From: Echinicola pacifica DSM 19836
GTDB taxonomy: Bacteria; Bacteroidota; Bacteroidia; Cytophagales; Cyclobacteriaceae
Assembly: GCF_000373245.1 (NCBI RefSeq)
Contig: NZ_KB890739.1
Span: 659,099-723,098, forward strand
Reading direction: 5' to 3'
DNA length: 64,000 nucleotides
Shown here piece after piece: positions 21,401 to 27,852 of this stretch. The translations under genes were made by a program, and so were the position numbers. Every line of letters begins with the position of its first letter. The stretch's first letter is position 1. The notes under the pieces were generated by a model. It did no database searches. It had not been told where the DNA came from and saw only the letters and a list, made by a program, of their open reading frames with translations.

Positions 21401-21527
21401 TGTTGGATTGCGCTAATGCCGATGACATCGTGGCAGTCCAGCAAAATAGCATAATCAAAAGAAGCTTGGCCAATTTGGGTTTGCAAGGCTTCTGTGATTC
21501 CTTACTTATGCGTAAAGACATAACCAT
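18426..21527 (-). CDS. SusC/RagA-family TonB-dependent outer membrane transporter
   Basis: A 1033-residue protein: signal peptide (to about residue 39, SSALAQ), carboxypeptidase-D regulatory-like domain (about 43-118, VSGTVVDPSGLAIPGVN), the SusC plug region with EVVVVGYGTQKEKDLTSA and ITTIKTDEIVKTPTPNAM, and a 22-strand beta-barrel ending in an aromatic residue (VGLNLKF). It imports oligosaccharides across the outer membrane with energy from TonB. It has no N-terminal STN secretin domain, so it is not expected to take part in anti-sigma signalling. It is the first gene of the PUL, with 355 nt of non-coding DNA in front. Confidence 0.96.
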   Translation of the reverse strand: MVMSLRISKESQKPCKPKLAKLLLIMLFCWTATMSSALAQSNSVSGTVVDPSGLAIPGVNILEKGTSNGTVTDLDGNYSFEVGTDDAILIFSFIGFETQEVPLNGRSKIDLTLGEDISSLDEVVVVGYGTQKEKDLTSAITTIKTDEIVKTPTPNAMQSLQGRVAGVQIVSNGAPGASPTVRVRGVGSFEGNAAPLYVVDGMFFDNIDFLNSNDIASISVLKDASASAIYGVRASNGVVLIETKSGKYEQSPEIVYDGYYGVQVPQNVLRMANAQQFVQYVNETGSTADMQFVQNAIQRYGRSRVDPSLPDVNTDWYSEVMSPAAIQNHSLSFNGGSEKTRYSIGGSFFSQEGLLNEARNDYKRGNIRAKIDTDIREWLTVGGNFNFSASQQYVGESAAWFNSYFAVPIIPVYDAENTNAFPERLSNAQNVGYRNSQNPFYPLLYNDNRNNVAKVNGNIHAELDLIPNKLSFRTAYNYRLDVITNRNVNFRYSNGVTELPSSIRKQSAAAFDQIVDNYFTYKDNWGDHLLTVTAGQSYRSEYSEVLFATGTGINPDPTWNNQQYWYLSNAENYDVNGIGDSNGSTLNSKLHYLSFFGRVAYNYDERYLLYGTFRRDGNNKFQQKWGNFATIGAGWVISEEDFFDVPAIGFLKLRASWGQLGNDGITPSVGVPTLEETSTAINDVRVIGRRLNPTYDLIDQWETTVEKNFGINAKFFNNQLSLDADYFIRDTKNLAVSIIPPVFRATERRSVGQIRNQGLEVSLNWQKDISKDFSYYIGGNFSTLKNQVLSLGGPESLDGGSAEFRQRSILGQPFQSFFGYEVEGVFQNEAEITNSGYTNEFISENGLVPGDFKFKDQNGDGLINDADRVVMGSFLPEFTYGANLGFKYKAFEFSTLIQGQVGHKILNRKRGEIIFTNDTNIDAELADNLWRGEGTSDKYPSAAGLRKGWNQNFSTYFVEDGSYFRIQNVQLAYSLLNKQLFGQKMPAARITFTAERPLTVFSYNGFNPEVANGIDRQTYPIPAVYTVGLNLKF

Positions 21528-21882
21528 AAGAATAACATTTTGGGTTCTAAAAACATTAAAATTTCAATCGGTTGCAGCTTGCGCTGAATCGTGATGAAAA
21601 GGTATAAGAAAGAAAAGTGCCAAGCTTAATTTTTGTTAAAAATTGGTCTTTAATTTCTCGTTTTTAGAAGCCAATTGATCTTGTTTTTTCCTAGATAAAT
21701 ATCAATACAAAAAGGGTCTATAGCTTTATATGAGGGCTTTTTTGCACCCTTATCCCTGTTAAATACTAAGCTTGTTTTTAGCCTCCATTTTTTGCCGGTT
21801 CAAAGGCATTTTTCTGAAAATTCGGGGGTATTTCTTACAGGCACTATTAACTGTCTGAACCTTGATTTTTATGCTCTCTGAA
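21528..21882. other. PUL promoter region between susC and the 7TM-DISM regulator gene
   Basis: A 355-nt AT-rich gap with no gene. It must carry the susC promoter, but no TAnnTTTG element is obvious on the minus strand, which would fit activator-dependent transcription. AAGGGT near 21713 and ACCCTT near 21747 can pair across a 30-nt loop. Confidence 0.45.
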
Positions 21883-23775
21883 TTATTGCCTGTTTGCCAA
21901 TTTTTCATCTGCTAGAATCAAAATTTGCTCCCAGTTGGGGTTCGCATTTCCTAGAGCTTCTATATTGGCACGTGTTTTCTTTTTGAAATTCCACACGGTA
22001 TTCTTTCCTGTCTCCAGCATCTCCGCTAATTCCTCTATTGTCTTTGGTTCATGAGCAGAGATCTGCTCGTAAGCAATATAGAAAGCCTTCTCCAAAGGGA
22101 ATTTTACCCGATGAAAAATGGTGCCGGCAGTTACTGAGTCGATATGCCCACATTTGCTACATCGTTTGGTAAATAGCTTGGGCCCGGGCGCACTTTTGGT
22201 GTTTTCACACTGTCTGCAATGAAAACCTTTGCCCCATTTGCGCTCTTCCAAATACCTCATGCAAGAGGAGCTGTCAGGGAATATTCCTCTAAATTCTTCG
22301 TAAGAAAGTAGCTTATTGCTCAATCGGGCCTGGAAAGAGGCTTTTATATTTGACTTTAACTTCCAGTTATCCTTGTCCAGCAGGGAATTGATCCGTTTTA
22401 TCTCTTCATCTTTTGCCGTCAGCTGCTTATTGTATTCTTCCAGAAGTTCATTTTTATGCGCCAACTGCGAGGTTCGTTCCTTCACCTTGGACTCAAGCTC
22501 AAGGGTTACCTTTTCTTTAAGCGTGAAGTTAGTTTCCATTTGCCTAATCGCCCTTTTCATTGCCCGATCCCGATTATCCTTGAGAATGCGGATGCGGTCC
22601 CCAAGTGCAAAGGTCAGCAGCAGCATTTCCAACAGGAAGGCAAGGTGCAAACTATAATAGACTAATGTATAATGTGGAATCACCGAGGTGTTGGCAAGGA
22701 CTTTTATCACCACCCCGAGGAAAAGCAAGCCATAGGCAATCACAAAGAATCGGGCTACCTTATAGCCTCGGGTCCAGATATAGATGCTTCCCGTAAAAAT
22801 CAGAAAGAAGGGTAATACATCGTAATATTTGATTTCAAATAATTTATAATTCCCTAATAAACCTGCCGCAAATATCATTGATTTCAGGATCAGGGTGGTC
22901 AGTAAGGCGATGTGTATTTTTGGAGATCGATATTTGGTGTTAAGGAATTTTATGGAGAATAATACCGCCCATAGCACGATAAAATAACTGAATAGCCCAT
23001 TCGCAATTTGATTCCAATCTGGATGGCTGGGCCATAAGTATTGGAAAGCAATGCCATCCACACACATGGCGTAAATCCCCACACTGAGTAAATAGAAGGT
23101 GTAATAGAGGTATTTGATTTCTCGGATTACCGTATAGACGAGGAGGTTGTATAAGCCGATGATGGCGATCATACCATAGAAGATGCCGTAAGCAAAGTAC
23201 TCGTTCATGGCATAATTCACAAATCTATTTACTGATCGAATTGCTATTCTGATATCGGCCTTCTGGGATGATCTTACCTTGATATAATAGTTGTCAATAC
23301 CCGCATTGGTATTGCCTAAGATCAATTCAAAATTTTTGTGGAGAAATTGCCTGGACCTGAAGGGAAGGGCATCCCCCATGGAGAGTTTAGTATATCTTCC
23401 CTCTTCATCCGGGATATATACCTCCAGGTAGTCAATGGTCTGATCGTAAAATTCCATCATCCATTTTTTAGCACTTTCAGGTGTTTTTTCCAGAGATATT
23501 TTTACCCAGTAAGTATGGTTAATATCAAATTTGTTCTTATTGGCTCCAGGATGGATTTTAAAATTATCCTGGAATTTTGGTGCGGCAATCTTATCAAAGC
23601 CTAGTAGGTTTGTACTATCTTCATAAAACTCGAGCTGAGAGATGCCAAAAATTCGCTCATCCAAATTATCGTCAATCTTTAGGGTGGAGGTTCCTGAGAT
23701 CCTTTGCGCAAAACCCTGAGGGCTGTGCCAGAGCGCCAGCGAAAAGATTAGAAATAGATAAATGCGGATTTTCAT
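21883..23775 (-). CDS. 7TM-DISM membrane receptor with C-terminal transposase-type zinc ribbon and HTH
   Basis: A 630-residue protein. It has a signal peptide (about 1-24), a periplasmic beta-sandwich of 7TMR-DISMED2 type (about 30-185), seven membrane helices (about 193-392), a coiled coil (about 395-470) and then a cytoplasmic end unlike the usual kinase or cyclase output. This end has a four-cysteine zinc ribbon, HCRQC (C520, C523) and RCSKC (C539, C542), followed by SVTAGTIFHRVKFPLEKAF and a helix-turn-helix (about 577-603, IEELAEMLETGKNTVWNFKKKTR). That order is the N-terminal DNA-binding part of IS1595/ISXO2-type transposases; the DDE nuclease domain is absent. DISM ectodomains often bind carbohydrate. 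The gene lies just upstream of susC on the same strand, so I infer a one-component, membrane-bound regulator of the PUL. Confidence 0.8.
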   Translation of the reverse strand: MKIRIYLFLIFSLALWHSPQGFAQRISGTSTLKIDDNLDERIFGISQLEFYEDSTNLLGFDKIAAPKFQDNFKIHPGANKNKFDINHTYWVKISLEKTPESAKKWMMEFYDQTIDYLEVYIPDEEGRYTKLSMGDALPFRSRQFLHKNFELILGNTNAGIDNYYIKVRSSQKADIRIAIRSVNRFVNYAMNEYFAYGIFYGMIAIIGLYNLLVYTVIREIKYLYYTFYLLSVGIYAMCVDGIAFQYLWPSHPDWNQIANGLFSYFIVLWAVLFSIKFLNTKYRSPKIHIALLTTLILKSMIFAAGLLGNYKLFEIKYYDVLPFFLIFTGSIYIWTRGYKVARFFVIAYGLLFLGVVIKVLANTSVIPHYTLVYYSLHLAFLLEMLLLTFALGDRIRILKDNRDRAMKRAIRQMETNFTLKEKVTLELESKVKERTSQLAHKNELLEEYNKQLTAKDEEIKRINSLLDKDNWKLKSNIKASFQARLSNKLLSYEEFRGIFPDSSSCMRYLEERKWGKGFHCRQCENTKSAPGPKLFTKRCSKCGHIDSVTAGTIFHRVKFPLEKAFYIAYEQISAHEPKTIEELAEMLETGKNTVWNFKKKTRANIEALGNANPNWEQILILADEKLANRQ

Positions 23776-24193
23776 TGATTGCTTTCAGGTTATTATATAG
23801 GCTCTTCCATGCATTGCTATTGCTATGAGCAAACAAGGTCATGAGGGTTGAAATCCTATTTTCTTAATAAATTCAAAATAGCCAATTGCCAGCTAAATTA
23901 ACCGATCCAGGCCAATTATGTTCCTTTTTGTTCCATATAAAATAATGAGAGCCATAAGCATCTCAGGACTTGGAGGTGGCTTTTGGTTGGTGGGATCGCC
24001 AAACGGTGTTTTGCTACTGATTCAAAGTGCAGGTATCCATCCGATTTATGTGTCATTCGGATGGGTTAATTCTTTGTTTTTCTGAGGGATTTGGAACTTA
24101 TAGTGCTTGTCTCATATCCATGTGGGGACTATCAGAAGAGATCCGCAGATGGGTTCTGTGAGGAATAGTGTAATTCAGCCTAATGGCCTGTAC
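23776..24193. other. Intergenic region between ftsE and the receptor gene
   Basis: About 420 nt without a convincing frame, RNA or repeat. No terminator for the gene on the other side of it (ftsE, minus strand, ending 24194) is visible, and no clear promoter for the receptor gene. Confidence 0.45.
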
Positions 24194-24901
24194 TTAATAG
24201 ATCGGCTGGTCCGAAGGTGCTGTTTGGGAATCTATCAGTTTACCCGCATCGCATTTAAGGATTCGATAAGGGTATTTGTTCAATAATTCATAATTATGTG
24301 TGGCCATCATAATGGCTGTACCTTGCTTATTAATTTGTTGAAAAAGTTTAAAAATCCCATCGGCTACTTCAGGATCCAGGTTTCCTGTAGGTTCATCGGC
24401 GAGTAGGAGTGAAGGTTCGTTGAGCAGTGCCCGGGCGATGACCACACGCTGTTGCTCTCCACCAGAGAGTTGGTGTGGCATCTTAGTGGCAGAGCCGCCC
24501 AGCCCCACTCGCATAAGCACTTCCACCATTCTGGATTTCATTTTAGACTTGTCTTTCCAGCCGGTAGCTCTAAGGACAAAATAGAGGTTCTCGGCCACTG
24601 TTCTGTCAGTGAATAGCTGAAAATCCTGGAATACTATTCCTAATTTTCTACGCAGGTAAGGGACTTCTTTGGTTTTGATGGAAGTGAGATTGTACCCGGC
24701 GATATGCCCTTCGCCCATCTGTAGGGGAAGGTCTGCATATAAGGTTTTGAGTAAGGAACTCTTTCCACTGCCTGTACGGCCAATTAAAAATACAAATTCA
24801 TCCTTATCAATAGTGAAACTTACATCCTGAAGAATAGCGGTGATCCCCTGAAAGATACAGGCTTTCTCTAAACGGACAACGGGCTCTGTGGAAAATACCA
24901 T
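24194..24901 (-). CDS. ftsE: Cell division ATP-binding protein FtsE
   Basis: A 235-residue ABC ATPase of FtsE length. Walker A is [13 protein letters not shown] near residue 41, the signature is [18 protein letters not shown] near residue 143 and Walker B is [15 protein letters not shown] near residue 166, with the H-loop in [10 protein letters not shown]. FtsE with the membrane protein FtsX controls peptidoglycan hydrolases at the septum. No ftsX is adjacent, which is usual in Bacteroidota, where ftsE and ftsX are separate. It follows a 67-codon gene after 8 nt. Confidence 0.88.
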   Translation of the reverse strand: MVFSTEPVVRLEKACIFQGITAILQDVSFTIDKDEFVFLIGRTGSGKSSLLKTLYADLPLQMGEGHIAGYNLTSIKTKEVPYLRRKLGIVFQDFQLFTDRTVAENLYFVLRATGWKDKSKMKSRMVEVLMRVGLGGSATKMPHQLSGGEQQRVVIARALLNEPSLLLADEPTGNLDPEVADGIFKLFQQINKQGTAIMMATHNYELLNKYPYRILKCDAGKLIDSQTAPSDQPIY

Positions 24902-24909
24902 AGTTATGA

Positions 24910-25113
24910 TTACAGTTCTAAACGCTGCAATTTACCAAAGGGAAGTTCCCGAATCAACTTTTCTATTTGTAACTCTTTCCCTTCTAGCCCAAATTTTTCA
25001 ATATTCTTCAATGGACGGTCAGCACGGAAATAGGCGATCAACACAAAATTCTCATCTCTGATCTGAATATAATCAGGAATTTTAGCTTTGCCTTTTACTT
25101 TTATAATATACAT
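24910..25113 (-). CDS. Small hypothetical protein upstream of ftsE
   Basis: A 67-residue protein without signal or membrane segment (MYIIKVKGKAKIPDYIQIRD at the N-terminus). I do not recognise the family. Its reading frame ends 8 nt before the ftsE start, which suggests a two-gene operon and a role near cell division or envelope maintenance, although this is only positional evidence. The pattern of alternating hydrophobic and charged residues looks like a genuine small beta-rich protein. Confidence 0.6.
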   Translation of the reverse strand: MYIIKVKGKAKIPDYIQIRDENFVLIAYFRADRPLKNIEKFGLEGKELQIEKLIRELPFGKLQRLEL

Positions 25114-25399
25114 ATTCCTTAAGGAGTGGGTGATGAAGTGCGAAATTTATTATATAAAATGCTCAAATAAAAGTTTTTACGGTTTTATTCTGTCCTTTGC
25201 TGCGTTAAAGATAAAGAACTTTTTTGTAGCTGGAAATAAGAATAAATCGAAATCTAGTGCTAATGTCCTAATAGTAATTTGTCGTTCCGAAATATTTCTA
25301 AAATATAAGGAAATATTATTATTTCATGAGCAGGGAAATGTTAATGATGAAATAAAAAAAATGATGAAAATATAGTTAAATGAACTACAGATGAGTAGC
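25114..25399. other. AT-rich intergenic region
   Basis: No supported gene. A plus-strand frame of 95 codons (25088-25375) overlaps the small gene antisense, is very rich in Phe, Ile, Lys and Asn as expected from random AT-rich DNA, and I do not accept it. Confidence 0.5.
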
Positions 25400-25452
25400 A
25401 AAAAAAAACCACCAGCCTGTGGAGGTTCTCCGAAGAAAACCAAGGCTGGTGG
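25400..25452 (-). terminator. Rho-independent terminator of the transaldolase gene
   Basis: On the minus strand CCACCAGCCT (25452-25443 complement) pairs perfectly with AGGCTGGTGG over 10 bp across a 24-nt loop, followed by a long T run. It starts 22 nt past the tal stop. Confidence 0.9.
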
Positions 25453-25474
25453 AAAAATAATTTGAATAGTATTC

Positions 25475-26134
25475 TTATTTGCCAGATGCTTTGGCGTGAT
25501 CTTCTAAGAATTTAGCAAGTCCGGATTCAGTCAATGGGTGGTTTAGCAACCCAGTGATTACTTTCAATGGACAAGTAACAACGTCAGCGCCAATTTCGGC
25601 ACATTTGATAAGGTGCAATGTATGTCTTACCGATGCGGCCAATACTTGAGTATCGTAGCCATAGTTATGGTAAATATGTACAATCTGCTCGATAAGGTCT
25701 AAGCCATCTAAAGCGATATCGTCCAATCTTCCAATAAAAGGAGAGAGGTAAGTAGCGCCTGCTTTGGCTGCCAGGATGGCCTGACCTGCAGAGAATACTA
25801 AGGTACAATTAGTTCTGATGCCTTCGTTTGAGAAGTATTTGATCGCTTTTACGCCGTCCTTGATCATAGGGATTTTTACTACGATCTTATCGTCGATTTT
25901 AGCAAGTTCTTTTCCTTCGCGGATCATTCCGTCAAAGTCGGTAGAGATTACCTCAGCACTTACCTTATCATCAACAATGCCACAGATAGCCTTATAGTGG
26001 GCTCTTACATTTTCGTCACCCGTGATGCCTTCTTTAGCCATCAAGGAAGGGTTAGTGGTTACTCCATCCAATACACCTAGGTCATAGGCTTCTTTGATTT
26101 CATCCAGATTGGCTGTGTCAATAAAGAATTTCAT
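25475..26134 (-). CDS. tal: Transaldolase, fructose-6-phosphate aldolase-like short type
   Basis: A 219-residue protein of the short (TalC/Fsa-like) transaldolase family. The N-terminus [16 protein letters not shown] and [13 protein letters not shown] are family signatures, VVKIPM carries the Schiff-base lysine region, and [20 protein letters not shown] and [11 protein letters not shown] follow in the normal order. It transfers a dihydroxyacetone unit between sugar phosphates in the pentose phosphate pathway; most short-type proteins annotated in Bacteroidota are transaldolases rather than fructose-6-phosphate aldolases, but both remain possible. Single gene with its own terminator. Confidence 0.92.
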   Translation of the reverse strand: MKFFIDTANLDEIKEAYDLGVLDGVTTNPSLMAKEGITGDENVRAHYKAICGIVDDKVSAEVISTDFDGMIREGKELAKIDDKIVVKIPMIKDGVKAIKYFSNEGIRTNCTLVFSAGQAILAAKAGATYLSPFIGRLDDIALDGLDLIEQIVHIYHNYGYDTQVLAASVRHTLHLIKCAEIGADVVTCPLKVITGLLNHPLTESGLAKFLEDHAKASGK

Positions 26135-26251
26135 TTTGTAAAACGGTTTTTTGGTTTTCTATGAATATGGTTTGTAAAGTTAGACCTTTATTTTGAAAGT
26201 AATATAAAAATAATAAATGTATTATTGACATTTATTTTAAAGGGTAAAAAA

Positions 26252-26335
26252 TAAGCGGCATCGCACCGCTACAACCACCTACCCTTGCTTCCTTCCGGAC
26301 CTGGGGGATTTGGCGGGAGCTGGTCGTGCCGCTTG
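26252..26335 (-). ncRNA. ffs: Small signal recognition particle RNA (4.5S type)
   Basis: The minus strand contains CCAGGTCCGGAAGGAAGCA, the invariant apical loop of bacterial SRP RNA that binds Ffh. The ends AAGCGGCA (5', 26334-26327) and TGCCGCTT (3', 26260-26253) close the rod with 8 bp, giving a molecule of about 82-84 nt. A T run follows on the minus strand (26251-26246) and a consensus promoter ends about 5 nt upstream of the predicted 5' end, so both ends are well supported. Confidence 0.95.
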
Positions 26336-26339
26336 AGTA

Positions 26340-26370
26340 CAAAGGTAAGGTAAAATTTATTCCCTGCAAA
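26340..26370 (-). promoter_or_regulatory. Consensus Bacteroidota promoter of the SRP RNA
   Basis: The minus strand reads TTTG (26370-26367), 19 nt, TACCTTTG (26347-26340). This is the full -33/-7 pair with ideal spacing, and transcription would begin at about 26335, the predicted RNA 5' end. Confidence 0.85.
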
Positions 26371-26762
26371 ACTGTGGGTACAAATTAATATTAAGGCTCC
26401 TTAAGAGCTTAATGGTCAATAACAAAAAATAAATAGTAGGTAATATTTGTTCCTCCTCCAATAAGCCTGAGGGTCCATGGACAAACTATCCAGGTGAAAT
26501 ACTAGCATAAAAAGCAGCCATGGTCCCTATATAAACGTTATAGAAAAGCCTAAACTATATACTACAGTAGCGAAGGTGCCTTATTGATAGATTCACATTG
26601 GCGCAAGCCAAAGCCATGGGGTTTTCTCCATCCACTGGTAAATATACTAAAGTGATAGGTGATAAAATCCAGGGGGAAATTCTGCGGATCTTCAACGATT
26701 TGATTCAGAATAACTTTGGCAATATTCTTGCATTTCGAAGGGTGATAAACGATTATATGAAT
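26371..26762. other. Intergenic region between SRP RNA promoter and the small lipoprotein gene
   Basis: About 390 nt. It contains an imperfect inverted repeat GGGTCCATGG near 26471 and CCATGGTCCC near 26519. A -7-like TAACTTTG at 26711-26718 lies 45 nt before the lipoprotein start and is its likely promoter. Confidence 0.5.
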
Positions 26763-27080
26763 ATGAAAAAACTATTAATTATTCTCTCAATGGCCATTGC
26801 AATAGGCGCGATGAGCTCATGTACTGTTTTTAACAAAACGCCTACTTATAAAGTAGGGATGGACGAAAAGGATTTTCTGAAAATGAATCCAACAGCCGTT
26901 ATCAGCAACCTTGAAGGTCCACAAAAAACGTATAGAGTGGTGCGTGATGACAAATTCTATTTGCTAGCCACCTTTGAAGATGAACAACTCATTAGATTGG
27001 AAGAAAAAGAACTTCCTGCCTATTGGAACCAAAACAATTTCCAGCAGCAGGAAGAGAAAAAGGACAAACCGATATATTAA
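26763..27080 (+). CDS. Small lipoprotein of unknown function
   Basis: The start at 26763 gives 105 residues beginning MKKLLIILSMAIAIGAMSSC, a lipoprotein signal with Cys20. An in-frame ATG at 26598 would add 55 residues without protein character and lies upstream of a promoter-like TAACTTTG at 26711-26718, so it is not used. The mature part (FLKMNPTAVISNLEGPQKTY, YLLATFEDEQLIRLEEKEL) resembles small beta-rich lipoproteins but I cannot name a family. The last 4 nt overlap the convergent gene at 27077-27304. Confidence 0.7.
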   Translation: MKKLLIILSMAIAIGAMSSCTVFNKTPTYKVGMDEKDFLKMNPTAVISNLEGPQKTYRVVRDDKFYLLATFEDEQLIRLEEKELPAYWNQNNFQQQEEKKDKPIY

Positions 27081-27304
27081 CCTAGGCCCTTGAGATAGAG
27101 GTTAAACTCTAAAGGGCTACAGTTTTCAAATTCATCAACTTTAAGATCATCATAGATTTCTTCATCGAACTCCATGGTGGTCTTTTCTATTTTTCCCGAA
27201 GGGTGAATAATCAATTCAATTCCCGTAAGGTCCTCAGGATTTACCTGAACCAATACCTTATAGTCATCGAAAACTCTTTTATAGTACTTTGCTAGCTTGC
27301 TCAT
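27077..27304 (-). CDS. Small conserved-looking hypothetical protein
   Basis: A 75-residue, acidic, soluble protein (MSKLAKYYKRVFDDYKVLVQ; VDEFENCSPLEFNLYLKGL). I do not recognise a named family. The composition is protein-like, the start is the first ATG, and it converges with the lipoprotein gene with a 4-nt overlap, which supports that both are real. There is no signal peptide. Nothing in the neighbourhood indicates a role. Confidence 0.6.
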   Translation of the reverse strand: MSKLAKYYKRVFDDYKVLVQVNPEDLTGIELIIHPSGKIEKTTMEFDEEIYDDLKVDEFENCSPLEFNLYLKGLG

Positions 27305-27647
27305 AGGAATGCTTTTGTCTCTGGCAAATTTAACTTTATTTTGGTATTTAACGAGATAGGCTAGCGAATATAGTGCTTTAGAGTCTTCAGAATTTTTGTC
27401 ACAGGATTTTTTATAAGAATAGTAAGATTACTTTTTACTAATTATTTTATAAAAGTAAAAGTGGGGCTTCTTATGCCCAGAATCTAACCATGGAACCTTA
27501 TAGGCAGGGTTATAGGGCAAAGATAGAAGGATAGCGGAAGGCGATTATGATATCGTCAAATCTTGGTAGCGCTTGTTTATTAGCCCCTTACCTATCAGCT
27601 GGGACATAGATAAGTTATCTTTTTGGTAATTTTTATATTGAAAAGTT
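27305..27647. other. Intergenic region upstream of the trp promoter
   Basis: About 340 nt with no open frame or RNA that I can support. It separates the divergent small gene from the trp promoter. Confidence 0.5.
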
Positions 27648-27677
27648 TTTGGCAGTAAAAATGGCTTTATATATTTG
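27648..27677 (+). promoter_or_regulatory. trp operon promoter
   Basis: TTTG at 27648-27651 and TATATTTG at 27670-27677 match the Bacteroidota -33 and -7 boxes with an 18-nt spacer. Transcription would begin near 27683, about 10 nt before the leader peptide ATG. Confidence 0.8.
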
Positions 27678-27692
27678 TCTGATATTAAAGCT

Positions 27693-27758
27693 ATGAAAAA
27701 AATAAATACTCAATATTGGTGGTGGCATAATCTACTTCTTTCTGGAAAGAACAGCTGA
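27693..27758 (+). CDS. trpL: trp leader peptide
   Basis: A 21-codon frame starting ATGAAAAAAATA and ending TGA contains three consecutive Trp codons in QYWWWHN (27717-27725). Trp is otherwise rare, so three in a row in a tiny frame placed between a promoter and a terminator, directly before trpE, is a classical leader peptide. Stalling at these codons when charged tRNA-Trp is scarce would alter folding of the following RNA. Confidence 0.88.
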   Translation: MKKINTQYWWWHNLLLSGKNS

Positions 27759-27763
27759 TTAGT

Positions 27764-27840
27764 GCCTAAACCTAAGAGTAAAGTATAATATTACCTTTAG
27801 AGGCTTGCTGGAATTCCCCGGTAAGCCTTTTTTATTTTAT
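27764..27840 (+). promoter_or_regulatory. trp attenuator (antiterminator segment and terminator)
   Basis: The terminator arms AGGCTTGCTGG (27801-27811) and CCGGTAAGCCT (27818-27828) pair over 11 positions including two G-T pairs, followed by a T-rich tract that reaches 27840. Upstream, GCCTAAA (27764-27770) can pair with TTTAGAGGC (27796-27804) with a two-base bulge, hiding the start of the terminator arm. A ribosome at the leader stop codon (27756-27758) would cover that segment, whereas one stalled at the Trp codons would leave it free. The terminator is clear; the antiterminator pairing is modest. Confidence 0.8.
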
Positions 27841-27852
27841 TCGAAATTAACC

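Noticed and set aside
21883-23775. Reading the receptor gene as a transposase or insertion sequence
   Set aside because: There is no DDE catalytic domain, and no terminal inverted repeats or target duplication is evident; the zinc ribbon and HTH are the C-terminal end of a membrane receptor.
24194-25113. ftsEX operon
   Set aside because: The partner gene is only 67 codons and has no membrane segment, so it is not FtsX.
25088-25375. 95-codon plus-strand frame over the small gene upstream of ftsE
   Set aside because: It overlaps antisense a better supported gene and has a Phe/Ile/Lys/Asn composition expected of AT-rich noise.
26598-26762. N-terminal extension of the small lipoprotein
   Set aside because: A promoter-like box at 26711 lies inside it, and the lipoprotein signal begins only at 26763.
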